Source: Pseudoneurospora amorphoporcata
Lineage: Eukaryota > Ascomycota > Sordariomycetes > Sordariales > Sordariaceae
Reading direction: 5' to 3'
Length of the DNA stretch: 64,000 bases
Assembly: GCA_033297205.1 (NCBI GenBank)
Contig: MU859118.1
Location: 1 to 64,000, forward strand
The position numbers and the translations under genes are program-made. Positions within the stretch are counted from its first letter, which is position 1; each line of letters begins with the position of its first letter. Below are positions 33,100 to 44,710 of the stretch, piece after piece. Below the pieces are notes generated by a model that worked only from the letters and a program-made list of their open reading frames with translations, made no database searches and was not told where the DNA came from.

Positions 33100-35173
33100 T
33101 GTCACGCACGTAGATCTCGAAGGGTGGGATACGAATAATCTGACGTTATTAATAAATAACTAAAGATGGGAAAAAGAAGAAAGAGGAAGAAGTGCAACCT
33201 CGAAGGATGGGCACGGTTATATATAGAGATGTGGCTAATCAGAGGGCACAGATTAGGTATGTCAATGAGCATGCAGCTGAGCATACAGCTGAGCCATGAC
33301 ATCACCCCCCCCCTCCCAAAAAAAAAAGACTTAGCCCTAGAGTCGACTAGAAACATCAACTTTATATACTCATGTGATAATAACTATTAAGGTCCTCCTT
33401 GTATCTCAATCTCCAAAAAAACTCATCACTAACAACGTTATCAGCGGTTTCATCTTATCTCTTCCCTCAATGCCCTAATCCATCACTATAGTGCCGGCGC
33501 TCCAATGTCTTCTTAAAATCTTCTAACGAATGAGAAGCTCGGGAATCGTAACTATCGTCTAAATCTTCTGCATCATCTAAATCGTCGCCCAATGCTAAAA
33601 CTAGATTAAGTTGAGTACGTGAACCCGAGGTCTTAGTTCTAGAACTCTAAGCTTTAATAGCATTGACATCCATCTCATCTTTATCTTTGCCTTTGAATGA
33701 TGAAAATCTATGCCTATCCTTCTTTAAGAATCCGGTAACCTCCTTGAGTTTGCGTAGGTATTCGTTATAGGTCTTTGAGATTGGTTGAATAAGACGCGCT
33801 CGTTTGCGAGTAGAGTCATTAAGACCACAGCGGAGCAAAGAGATCTTTGCTGATTTAGACCAGGAGTTCACTTTGGCCTTATAAAGAAGCCTCTCAAACT
33901 TAGCTAAGAAAATCGAAAAGCTGTCGTCTCCTTGGGTAATTTTGTGGAGGGCATCTTCTACTTTCTAGACCTTGTTTAGATTATCAAAGATATAGGTAAG
34001 CTGGTTAAGAAGATCTTAAGGATCCCAGTTCTGAGCTTCTACAGCTGCAGCTAGTTGAGGCATCACCAAGGCCTGGATTTTTCTATTAAGACGGGAATAT
34101 ACGTAGTAAAACTGAGCTTCAGCGTTTCCTATAGCAGCCTAGTCGATGCATAGCTTAGCCTCGATAGCAGGAATCCATGTCTTGAAGGAAAAAGATGCAC
34201 CAATGAACTTCTTAGGGTCTGGAAGTTTAGCCTTTATTGATGAAGATGAAAGACGAGTAGCGTTTTGGGTAACCAAGACTGCAATCTTTCCGCTGGCGAC
34301 GTTAAGGTCATTTCTTAATGCCTGGTTATCATTCCTCAATAACTAGTTTTCTTGCTACAAAGTAGCCTCTAAGGTAGAAAAGCGAGCCTAGAGTTGTGTG
34401 ATCTAGTTTTGCAGAACTGTAGCAGGATCGGTTTGGTCGGCTATTATTGGTAGAGGTTCGTAAAGGCTCCAAAGAGTGCGAATAAGGAAAAGTGAGAATG
34501 AAAGGGAAAGAACGGAGGTTGAGGGAAAGAAAGTATTAGGCTTTTACGTAAAAGTCTTTCACGTAAAAGAGGGAAAGCTTGAAAAGGTTAGCGCATATAC
34601 AGTAGCAAAATGCAGCAATTCTAAGAATTGAGGTTCGGATTAAGTTCCGGATCTGAGCTGGTAGTTTAGGACGGGTTTGAGCCGAGATGGGACTGCTTCC
34701 GTCGTCTTAACGTCACGTTGATTAGTAGTGCTCTACAGAGTTTAATCGTAAACCAATCGCTCCCGCTTAGGGCTTCTTACCCTATCTTGGGTCACGAGTT
34801 GGCCCTGCCCGTCGGTGTGAAAACAATTGGATGAAACTTCGGGTTCCCAAAGCGGTGGTGTTAGTGTTGAATTGAGTTACGACTTTCAAAAGAAAAATAA
34901 GACGAGAGCTCAGCTCTGTGATAGCGGGATTCAGCCTTAAACTTTAGATGAAAGAAGGATCTTTAGTTAAGTGTCACGTACGTAGATCTCGAAGGGTAGG
35001 ATACGAATAATCTGACGTTATTAATAAATAACTAAAGATGGGAAAAAGAAGAAAGAGGAAGAAGTGCAACCTTGAAGGGTGGGCACGGTTATATACAGAG
35101 ATGTGGCCAATCAGAGGGCACGGATTAGGTATGTCAATGAGCATACAGTTGAGTATACAGCTGAGCTATGATA
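33100..35173 (-). mobile_element. Gag-only LTR retrotransposon, 2,074 bp
   Basis: Two 202 bp direct LTRs (33100-33301 and 34972-35173) begin TGTCACG and end ATGACA or ATGATA. They differ at about ten positions, nearly all transitions. The flanks GGTAG and GGTAT suggest a 5 bp target duplication. Read on the minus strand, the interior starts CTTAACTAAAG next to the 5' LTR (PBS position), carries a gag-like frame, and ends with a G-rich PPT (complement of 33303-33318) before the 3' LTR. There is no protease, reverse transcriptase or integrase, so it depended on a partner element. Confidence 0.85.
33467..34480 (-). pseudogene. Retrotransposon gag with RIP-type nonsense mutations
   Basis: One minus-strand frame reads as a Ty3-type Gag (Retrotrans_gag-like: LPDPKKFIGASFSFKTWIP, then FYYVYSRLNRKIQALV, then LLRCGLNDSTRKRARLIQP) from about 34480 to the stop at 33467. 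It is interrupted by about eight TAG/TAA codons where Gln would fit (for example just after KLCID, NWDP and LNKV). Almost all are consistent with CAG/CAA-to-TAG/TAA. No insertion or deletion breaks the frame. I see no CCHC zinc knuckle at the C-terminus. Confidence 0.75.
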
Positions 35174-37484
35174 GGTATAGCATTATGCTGATTTGCTCGC
35201 CTCGATTCAAATTACTTATTTACCTACAGGCAATAAGCAATACAGTATTAGCACTCGGTTTGGGACTTATACGCGATTTACAGTTTGAAGGCATAATAAA
35301 ATAAAAGAAAAAGAAAAGAAAAAAAATAAAAAATAAAAAGAGGAAGCCTTATATATATATAGTACTATGCTAATTTACCCTCTTTAATTTGAATTTTACC
35401 TATTTACCTACAAGCAGTAAAATAATACAGTTTCAGCTTAATCTAGAATTTATACGCGACTTACAGTTTAAAGAGGTAATATAAGGGGGGATAGAGGGTG
35501 GGAGGAGAAAGAAAAGAAAGAAAGAAAAAGTAAAAAGTAAAAGATAAAAAATGAGAAATAATAGATAAAAAGAAATATTTGACTTACTTTATATAATCTT
35601 CCTTTTTATAGTAATTAACGTACCCTTAAAGATTAATTTAAGTTTTAACCTCAAAGACCTATTAATAAAGATATATAAAATTAGTATTGCTTGCTGCTTA
35701 TTCTAACTGCTTTTATTAGTCTTACTCGATATAGTATTATTACTTTTTATATTGTACGTAGCGCCGTTTAGAAATTCGAATAAGATAGGAGTTTCGTTAA
35801 AGTTAATAATAAATTATTTATGAATTTATTATTTGAAAGAGGGGAAGTTAGTTAATAATAAGGATGTTGGTAATAATGTAAAAAAATATAAAATGCTTAC
35901 TTTACGAGAGGTTGGCGGTCCGTGTATTAAATAGTTAATAGATAGAGTTATAAGTAGGTAAGTATTCTTACGTATGAATTTCAGAAAGCTAATTATTAAA
36001 TAAAGATAATCTAATAGCCTTTTAAATAATTATCGTATAACCCGCCGTATTATAATATTGTAACAACGAAGAAACCTCCTAAACCAACTAGTCGAAAACT
36101 TAAATTCCGTATAGGGTAAACTAGTAATAGAATAGAAGAAATACTTAGACCTTCGTACAAAGTAGCTTATATATATAAATTCTGTGAAAGCGTGATCCTA
36201 CAAAAGATACGACTACAAGATTAGGAAGCACAATTCAAAGTAATATTAAGTATAAAGAGGAAAGGGAAAGTAAACAACGAAGGCATTACGGATCTGGACA
36301 TATAAGTCAGATCTGCCACTCGTCGCTGCCTTCCCTTTCCGATAGCTCTAGATAAGATAAGGCCGTGAACCTTTTATCCGATGTGTCACGGTCGTGCAAT
36401 TAACCCTACGGCCAGTCCTCCAGTAACCAGTCCAGCCATGCTATGACAAATCCGCTTATTTTCCGCTTCTTAATAAATTCTTCGAATAAGAGTTTTTCTA
36501 CTTCTAAATATTTGGGTCGGGATTAAAAGGTTTTACTATAAATAATTTCATCCTTTTGAGCCTACTACTTAGCAATAATAGTGTAAAGGTTCTATGAAGT
36601 GTACACGCAGGTAGGCCTTAATGAAAGCTGTAATATTTGACAAGGAGGAAAAGATCTGAGCTAGAGTCTGGTGCTCAGACTGGGCACAGCTAAATACACG
36701 AAAGGGGTATGGGAAAGAAAGTGCCAGAAATGCCAAGACTGGGCCGAGACGAGCCGAACGAGCCGAGGCATACTAGGTAGTCTGAAGGACCCCCGGCAGG
36801 CACAAGCCTGGCACATAGAAGCTAGGCATTACCTCTGAACGCTAGACCCATGACAAATAGAACGGGGAATTTTAAATTATTTGGCAGTATTATCGTATAT
36901 CGGGCGAATTTTATTATTTAGCGAGGTAGGAAGGTATTTACTATTAAACTAATATATTTTGAATTAAGGAATATTATTATGACGGCGAGGTCACTGTTGG
37001 AGATAGTTGTTATAAACGGGTTAATTAATGAAATAATAAAGAGGAAAATTAAGTACTTTAATCTATATATCCTTAGACTGTCATATTTAAACCTACTTAG
37101 TAAGAGGTAGTATGATATATAAGTTATTTTTATACTGCTTAGTAAGGGTATGAACTTTTTTACTAGGTTTTAACTGAGTGGTAATAATTTCGTAAAATTG
37201 ACGGAGTTCGTTAGTATTGGTTAATAATAAAAAGAATGTATTAGTAGAAGAGAGTTCTAATAATAAAGATAAAGATAAAAAAAAGTTTTAATAAGGACAA
37301 TAAAATTAGTCAGTATAAATCTTTTATAAAAATTTAAACGACTATATATTTAGTAAGGTTAGGAGGAAAATTGTGCGATAAGATATAGTAGTTAGAGATG
37401 GTAGGGATGGCGATGTTGAGATTGATATTGAGATTTGAAATGGGACTTACCTTAGGATCGGTCAGTTTTTTAACCTCGCGATAG
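35174..37484. other. AT-rich RIP-damaged sequence with GC-normal patches
   Basis: There is no gene. GC-normal patches at about 36270-36450 and 36629-36855 have LTR-like ends (TGTCACGG...ATGACA and TGTAATA...CATGACA), but I could not find target duplications or partners. Confidence 0.5.
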
Positions 37485-37821
37485 TGTTACGAACCTAAGC
37501 GGCACTAGGGTCGCCCAAGACCCGACCACTCACTGGTGATGACCAGTGTAACACTTGGGAGGCCAAGCACGGGCCAGAAGGGCGCATGCAGGTGCTCACT
37601 GACGTACGAGCTCACAGTGAGCCATCACACATTCTATAGGGTTCACGACCGCGTGAACATCCGAGGACAGATATCTCGTAGTAGGGCGAGGAGGTATAAA
37701 GGGACTACAGGAGAACTCAGATTGTCAAATAGTTCGACAGTAGTCAATTGATCTTTATCACCGAGACACGTATAACGCTACCATACTTGTTGTGAACCTT
37801 TTGGCTTCACCGAACAGCACT
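37485..37821. mobile_element. Solo LTR candidate, ~337 bp
   Basis: A GC-normal segment begins TGTTACGAACC, a common start of fungal Ty3-type LTRs. It contains a TATA-like GGTATAAAGGG at about 37690 and a terminal block with CACCGAGACACG. GATAG is present immediately before (37480-37484) and again at 37822-37826, fitting a 5 bp duplication. The right end (AGCACT) is not a canonical CA, so the 3' boundary is approximate. Confidence 0.5.
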
Positions 37822-39502
37822 GATAGTCTTTACCTTCAGCTATCCCACTTAAGCAGATCAGACTGCCGTTCGTCATAGATAGGAATCTTAAGAATTTTTA
37901 CAGCAGTAAGTTTGGATTTGAAGCTTGCTTTTTAATGCTAGATTGTATTGCGATCGATAGTCTAGTGTTGTAGTGTTATTTGATTGATTTAGTGATTTTA
38001 GCGATGTGAGGGTACGAATTAAAATTGTGAAAAGTAGTTATAAGAAAGAGGAGTAGGGTAGGGAGGTTGGACGAGATTTTGTAAGATTATTAGTATAGGG
38101 AGTTCGGTTAGTATGGGTCGTGTAGGTAGCTAGCGTGTATTAATAGAGGGATTTGTAGCTGAAAAAGTGGGTATAAGTGGGACTGACGGCCCGGCTATAC
38201 TATGTTAAGTTTAGTAAGGTGGAGGGGGATAAATCCTATTTGAGTAAGATTTAGCGGTAATACATACTCGAGGAAGAAGCTTCCTTCTACCAGGGCAACT
38301 GGTGAATCGCCTAGTTTAATCGAATCGCTTGTTATGCGAAGGCGCTGCGGGAGACGGGCTGCATGTAGGCTAGCCAGGCATCTCGTTACGGCTGCAAAGT
38401 AGACTACAGTCGTTTAACTTCTATCTTTCATTGTAATATTCAGCTGTGCCAACCGCGGGATACATTCATAGGGCACAATTCCGCCCTCTTTATCGTCTAC
38501 TCTAGGTATATAGACTTTGGTTAGCGCCATAGAATATAAAGTCCTAAACTAACGAGCTCTCTGAATTGGCACGAATAAAGGGAGAAAACATACCAAGCGA
38601 ACGTTAAAGATATAGTATAATCGTTGGGGATGCTTTTCTGTTGGGCGTGATACTTTTTATACTTTGATCCAAATACTTTAACAGGCTAGATGGTTATTTA
38701 GTAGTATGACGTGGAAACTGTGAGTGATCCTTCTTCATGGCTGGGTTATTAAACTGTGGTCCTAGTCGGATTACTGAACCCTTCATCGGCCGATCGTCAT
38801 TTATCCTTTTTTGAAGCACATGCTGTTGTATATAGATCTCTTCCTTTTGAAGTTGAGTAGGGCAGGGCAGCAAAAATCAGCAAACTCCTAAGCGTTCAAC
38901 AAGACAAGAGCGAGAGATTCCCTTACTACGTTCTCATCAAACTCAGCGACTAACTACATACACATAACTAGGCCGAAGAGTACTAGGAACTAATCAAGAA
39001 TAGTCTTCTAACCGAGTGCAATCTTAGTATTACCCGTATAAATCCCAAGTGCTATATGTATTTTGACTTCTTTTTTTCCTTATTCTAATCAACCTTTTTG
39101 TTCAAGCTAGGTAGCGAATCCCATCGATTTTATCTCATTGATCTCTTCTTTCTCTGCGCATTTGGTGCTAGTTTTTGCTTCTTGCCCTCCCTCCTATGTT
39201 CTTTTTACTTAATATTTCCGAATCTAGCAACTTTATCATGCCACTCGGCGTCGAATCCTCTACGACGCCTTGCACCGTCGGGACATTATAAAAATAGGGG
39301 TTTTAGCTACCTACGTTCTGTCGGTTAAGTTGAAATCCGGACTGTTGTTAGGGCAAGACCTGGATGTGGAGGAGATCCGAGCACCAAAAGGCCCGAAGTA
39401 CGATCCGGACAAGTGGAGACCCGGGATATGCTGACCTAACGGGCTTGATCCAGGAGACAGCCGGCCCTCAGCTAGCACCCAGACCTACTAGGACTTACTT
39501 TA
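37822..39502. other. Partly RIP-damaged sequence, nothing assigned
   Basis: A mixture of AT-rich and moderate-GC sequence. No gene, tRNA or terminal repeats were recognised. The 38,280-38,420 patch is GC-normal and may be a decayed coding fragment. Confidence 0.4.
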
Positions 39503-39698
39503 TCTCCTTAACCGGTTTTTACGCTATTTTTTTTTCCCAGCCCACAAATACTTTCATGGTAGGCCAAGGCTACCTAATACCACCCTTCCATACAAAGTAA
39601 CTAGATGTTGCGAAATAGTGGATCTTCCTCTGGTAGAAAATCCGATTGGCTAGACACCCGTGTAGGGGAAAAAATAGCGCAAAAACCGGTTAAAGAGA
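39503..39698. mobile_element. 196 bp MITE with TA duplication
   Basis: Inverted ends TCTCYTTAACCGGTTTTT followed by RCGCTATTTTTT (about 31 bp) are flanked by TA at 39501-39502 and 39699-39700. This fits a Tc1/mariner-type non-autonomous element. It is too short for any coding sequence. Confidence 0.78.
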
Positions 39699-40072
39699 TA
39701 AAGCTAATCCCTCTGCCAAAGGTTTACTGGTAAGTTATATTAAGTTTGTTTTGAGCTCAAGGGCATAGAGGTAGTAAATGCGTGGCAACCGGAAGGTTGT
39801 AACTCGGAGAGAGTATTGGAAGTTCACTTCGGACAAAGTCGAGAAGGAGGATTAGGACTATAGAATGGAAGTGGAAGGAACAACACACAATATTTTCCTT
39901 TTTCTCGGCAACTAACCATCGTTCAAATCTCTCACTTGTCTCCTGTCTTCAAAACCAGTGTTGTTGCACAGCTTCATCCTAGTTGCTTGTCATTGTGGTA
40001 CCTCTTGAGTATTTGGCTTTCCCAACGTCAAGCTGTTGGGAAGATGCGCTGTGCGCTTTCGCAATGAGGGGT
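39699..40072. other. Intergenic sequence, nothing recognised
   Basis: Base composition is nearly normal again. No gene was seen. Confidence 0.4.
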
Positions 40073-40502
40073 ATATTTATGAGAAGGTCTTTTCGCACTG
40101 CTATAAAAGTCTTTTTACACTGTAGTAAAAAAATGAAACTAGGTGTAACTTATTCAAATAAAGGCTTGAGTAAATAAGAGTAGTATTGCAAATTTTCTTA
40201 TTTTTTTCTCTATAATATAGCGCCTACGACCACATCGCAACGTTACTCGGCAGAGAATTAAGACTAAAAGGTAAAGATTTGAATAAAATTTATTCCTTTT
40301 TAATATTTCGTTTTTAGAAAGACGCTAGAGGCTAGATAAAAAATCCTTATAAATGCTGTTTTATAGAGTAAAAAATACTAAAATTTCCAACCCTACTCTT
40401 ATACCTCTTACTTTAAATTTGGCGGAGTTATATACATATGCCTTTTTGCTGACAGTGTAAGAAGACTTTTATGGCAGTGCGAAAAGACCTTCTCATATTT
40501 AT
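40073..40502. mobile_element. 414 bp hAT-type MITE with perfect 8 bp target duplication
   Basis: Element 40081-40494 flanked by ATATTTAT at 40073-40080 and 40495-40502. The terminal inverted repeats are about 45 bp, starting GAGAAGGTCTTTTCGCAC, with TTACACTGT near their inner end and only about two differences between the arms. The outer 20 bp match the 28,198-29,692 element except at one position, so both use the same transposase. No coding capacity. Confidence 0.88.
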
Positions 40503-40899
40503 ACCTGGGTTCTTGGGTTTCCTCCTTTTAATAGTTTCTTCCTAAATCAACCATCACCTTGCCCAATCAACCAGTGCCTGCACGAGGCCTTTCACTGTCA
40601 CATATAGATCGCACTTTGGCGGTATGTATCCATCTGATCCCATATATGCTACTGGATCATGTCAGTCATAAACAGCAAGAAGATTGAAAAGTTATTTCCA
40701 TGACTGTCATATACAGGCTCGCACGCCCGGGTATCTACCTACATATCCAAGAGGATGCAACAAGCATCCTGTTCCTCTGCTTGACATGCTGTTATCCTTT
40801 TCACCAACTTTTTCATCCATCTTTCCTCCGCTTCCCGTCTTGGGCCCGGGGCTTTCCCCGGGTCAAGCGGTTGAACCCCCTCATCCAATATTTTGGATC
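40503..40899. other. 3' flank of the methyltransferase gene
   Basis: GC-normal sequence between the island and the stop codon at 40900. No separate gene. Confidence 0.45.
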
Positions 40900-42354
40900 T
40901 CATGCTTCGGTGAGATTCGAACGTTGAGACACGGGCCGCGTTTCCTGGCCCGTCACGTCCGAAATGGCCGTCTTGACTGTCTTCACCGACCTAATCGTGC
41001 TCTGGTCTCCATCTCGCAGCGTCCCGGTCTCCGACTCGGGTACCGTCCCCTTGCCGGCCAACCATTGCTCCTGCGCTGTTGGTTTCCTGGCCGTTACGAC
41101 TCGAAGCTTGATCACAAAGCTGCCGGTCCTCGTCGTGTCCTCGGCGATCGCCCTCGTGTCTTGAGCGGCCCGCTTACACATGTCCCGCACCAGCTTGGGA
41201 TCCCAGCCCAGATCCTTGGTCAAAGAGCGCAGGCAGCCCGCCTCCAGTCCTGTGACGACCGAAAACAGCCAGAAGCTCCCGTAGCTGCTGTTTTCGCGGG
41301 AGCCTACGCCCATGTCGTACACGGTTTCGTTGATGTCCACGTACCCGATTTCCTCCAGGAGAGCCTTGCTCATGTGGTCAATCCCACGCGGCCGTCCTGC
41401 TAGTCGCGCGGCTTCCAAAACTCCTTCGGCCAACAAGTGTGCGGGCGATTCAGGGGGGTAGAAGGAGAGGAAGTTCTCGGAGGTAAAATAGTCGTCGTAG
41501 TCGATAACCTCGATCCAGCCGCCGGGTTTTAGGCAGTTGTAGGCCTGCTGATAGATATAGCGCCAGTCGGAAAAGGCGCCTTCCATGTTCCGGAAATGGA
41601 CCAGGTCGACTGTGTCGGGCGGGCGGATCCACTCGTCCTCGGCGTTCTCGATGTGAAACTCGACGTTGAAGGGTACTTGGTGGGTTGGTTGGATAGGCGC
41701 AATATCGGTCCCGAATACCTCACATTGCGGATACTTTTCCGCCATCCCTATCGCCCATTCGCCGATGCCCGTACCGATGTCGAGGATGTAGCGGGGGTTT
41801 TCCAACGGTACCGTGGTCAACTCGAGGTTGAAGAGCTTGAGATACACTTGGTGAGCTACGTATTGACGGGTTTGCTCGGTTTGGTCAACTGGCATGAAAT
41901 AGTCGCCACAGTAAGTCCGATCGTGTTCGGTGATGTAGTCGACATCTTCGGCGTATAATGTTCGCGCTGAGTCACTGGAGAAAATGGAGACTGTGAGTAC
42001 GCGTCTACTATCACGGATACACATGGCGTTTGGGCAAAATCATTGAACGCACATTGTAGCATCGTCTTGCGCAGAGCCAGAGCCAGGGTGATAAGGACGT
42101 TCGACTTGGTACGCAGCTGTCATGTTGGGGTAGGCATCCATGGTGTATATCGATACTGTGTCTTCGTTTTCGTCGTCTACCTCGAGCTGGGCAATAGCGG
42201 GATTGGGATTGTCCATTGTCATTGGAGTGTCTCCTGACGGGCTTTGACTCTCTCCTTGCTGGCTTGCTCCCGCCGGACTGTTCACATTCCCAGCCAATGG
42301 TCTTGGACTTTGGGGTCCATTGGGGCCCGGAGAGGCTCTCTGATTTTGTGGCAT
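40900..42354 (-). CDS. LaeA-like SAM-dependent methyltransferase
   Basis: Exons 42354-42053 and 41974-40900 (458 aa); the 78 nt intron has a GTGCGT donor and a TCCAG acceptor. The first 100 residues are Pro/Gln/Ser-rich and acidic. The Rossmann-fold methyltransferase follows: motif I ILDIGTGIGEWAIGMAEKYP at about residues 164-183, the acidic second strand (VFGTDIAP), DTVDLVHFRNMEGAFSDW, and CLKPGGWIEVIDYDDYF. This layout matches the large Pezizomycotina family of LaeA-like (TAM-type) methyltransferases. LaeA itself is a nuclear regulator of secondary metabolism, but most paralogues have unknown substrates, so I do not claim a LaeA role. No biosynthetic cluster genes adjoin it. It sits at the edge of the RIP island. 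Confidence 0.87.
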
Positions 42355-44710
42355 TTCTGCTTCCTTTTGTTTTGGCGTTGCTGGTCCTACCTTTCTAGCG
42401 AGTGCCTGGTAGTTATGATGGGTGTGTTTGCTCGTCGCCGTCTTTTACCCATTAGATTCGTGGTTGAGTAGTTGCTGAAATGGCGAGCTAGCTGAAGGAC
42501 CACATGAGAGGCCGCGTAAAGTGAGGGGACAGCGGTGTTGTAGCCGTTTTCGTTTCCCTCATACAAATGTTGCTTGATCAAACGAGGGTGTGGAGGAAAG
42601 GAGAGACACACAAGGGTTGGAGAAACCGAAGAAGAAAAAGAAAACTGAGACAGAAGAAGCGAGGAACGGGAGGAGGTGAGTCGGTGGGATGGACGAGGTC
42701 CCGGGTCATTCCAGACCTGTGATCGGGGGGCCAAATGGGAGGCGGCCAGATGGGGATGCCAGATGGAGACAGGACGGGTAACAGCAGAACGGGACGGGAC
42801 TGGCTGCGTGGACCGTCTCTCTCTGGAGCCAGAACCGGGGCAGAAGTGAAAAAGACTGAAGACCAACGACAGACGTTGACAGTGATGAGAGAGGCGACCG
42901 GGACAGTTGACCGGGAGCAAAGAGTCTGGGCTCTATTCTAGGCCCGCAATTAATAAAGTGAGGATGGACGACGGGCATAACGGGCTAGCGCGCTTGCAGC
43001 TAGTGCCCCTTAGTACAGTGGCTCCTTGGCATGCCCGGCGCCGGAAACCCAGGAAGGCAGGCCCGGGACAGTATTCTGAATCCGCACTGGTGGTGGGTGA
43101 TGGTGGGTGACTGGACTGCGTCCCACTGGGACTGGCTGCTACTGAATGCCCCTGGGCTGCCCGTGTCGTGATTGAATCCATCCGTCCCTGACGACGAGAG
43201 CGGAGAAGGACGATGAGCTGGGACGAAGGCCAACGAGGTCGGTCCACCTCCCGTGGGATAGGATACGGCACGGCGGCGCTGGACCGCACCGGCTCGTTGG
43301 TGCTGCAGATGCGCGCACGTAAAACCGACAGCTGCCTGGTAGCCAGTTGGAAGAGAGCATGGAAGCAGCGCGCAGTCTTGAGAAATGGGGCATGGGGCAG
43401 GAACAAGTCTCACCGTCCGGCTTTCCCCCGAATGGCCACTCGCGGCTGGGGACTCGGTTGGCGTTGATAATCACCACGACCACGATTGTGCCACAAAACT
43501 GCCTTGGTAGCAATCGTTTTTCCACTCTTTGTAAAAGCCGGATGACACCTTGATGGTACCTGAACGAAAGAGATCAGTGATCATGCTGTACGTACCAAAA
43601 GTGACCTGACATGAAATCATGTTTTACCAGGAGACCGGATATGTCGTATCACAACCCAAAGTGCATTTCAACTGAAGGTGGACGACGAGCGGGAATCGCC
43701 TGAGGCCATATTCCATTGACCGTCTTATCCAGCTGCCGAATCGAGAGGTCCTTTCCGACACCCAGCCTGCCAGCCTCAGCCAGACCTACCAAACCAATTG
43801 CCGAAGAGACCGTGCGCGTTTGTGTGTACACTACTCTTCATGACCGGCACTGGATGGTGGAGTCAGCCGCAACGGAATACTCCAGTCCAGATGGACGGTG
43901 GGAACCTGGAACCCAAAGGGAAAAGGGAAAGCTTTCTCGACCTCTCCGTGCTGTCGTACTTAACGACACCCATCCAAGCAACGGAGCCAACCAATCAGCA
44001 ATCCCGAACCGCTGTGGCCCCGCTCGACCCCCCGGGTACTCTGTCCCTTTCCTTCCCATCCTCGGCTTCTTGGCTTCGCTTCTTCTTTGCCTTCCTTCGA
44101 ATTCTTCAGTTGGCTCTGGGTGAAACACGATAACACCAGCATTTTACATCCCACAAGACTCCGAGGGTGACAAAGTCCTCATTGGAATCAAACTCGACCA
44201 CGTATGATTGTACCTTGTGTTCGTACTCCGACATATCACAGCCTACACCGTACACGACGGATCATGTTATACATCTGCAACATCCGACAACCGCGGGAGC
44301 AGGAACAGCAGCAGGAGTGGCAGCGGTAGGCGGGCATACCCCCGAGACACATCGTCTTGTCCCAAGCCATCAACTACCCTTCAACCAGCTGACTGGGCCA
44401 ATCCCGAACCCGGTGCGCTGGACTCGGGGCCGCCTTGACAGCATTGGATGGAAGCACGGGCTTTGGTGCCATGTGGTGAGCGTAAGTGGGGTGTATGTAT
44501 GTCTCCTCTCCATCTTAAGAATAAGAGACTTGTCCATCCTCATCAACCTCCGACAGACCACTACTGCATAGTGGGGCGAGGCGCAGCAATGGAATCCCAA
44601 GGGCCAGCAGTAGTGTAGACGTACAGTACAGTAGCGGGATAATCACCCAGGCCACCGGGCCGCTAAGGCATCTGATTAAGTGGCAGGTATCTCTACCGCG
44701 TTACATGATA
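42355..44710. other. 2.3 kb gene-poor, GC-normal region
   Basis: Upstream region of the methyltransferase gene. Frames of up to 177 codons on either strand overlap each other and lack domain or splice support. No RNA gene or terminal repeat was recognised. Confidence 0.4.

Larger units (their letters stand above)
25340..40500. repeat. AT-rich, RIP-damaged repeat island
   Basis: Across about 15 kb I find no intact host gene. Long stretches (for example 26.9-28.2, 31.5-33.1 and 35.2-36.2 kb) are dominated by A/T with frequent TpA, as expected after RIP. These are interrupted by short GC-normal inserts, most of them identifiable transposon pieces. Paired repeats differ mostly by transitions, and gag remnants carry CAG/CAA-to-stop changes. 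Such islands are usually heterochromatic and methylated in Neurospora; that part is inference. Confidence 0.85.

Noticed and set aside
36384..36855. Two LTR-like segments (TGTCACGG...ATGACA and TGTAATA...CATGACA)
   Set aside because: TG/CA ends alone are weak; no target duplications and no partner copies in the window.
40905..40935. B-box-like GATTCGAAC on the minus strand, possible tRNA
   Set aside because: It lies in the methyltransferase coding end, and no T-stem, A box or acceptor pairing can be drawn.
42933..43413. Overlapping open frames of up to 157 codons in the 42.4-44.7 kb gap
   Set aside because: Several frames on both strands are equally open in GC-rich sequence; no start, intron or domain support.
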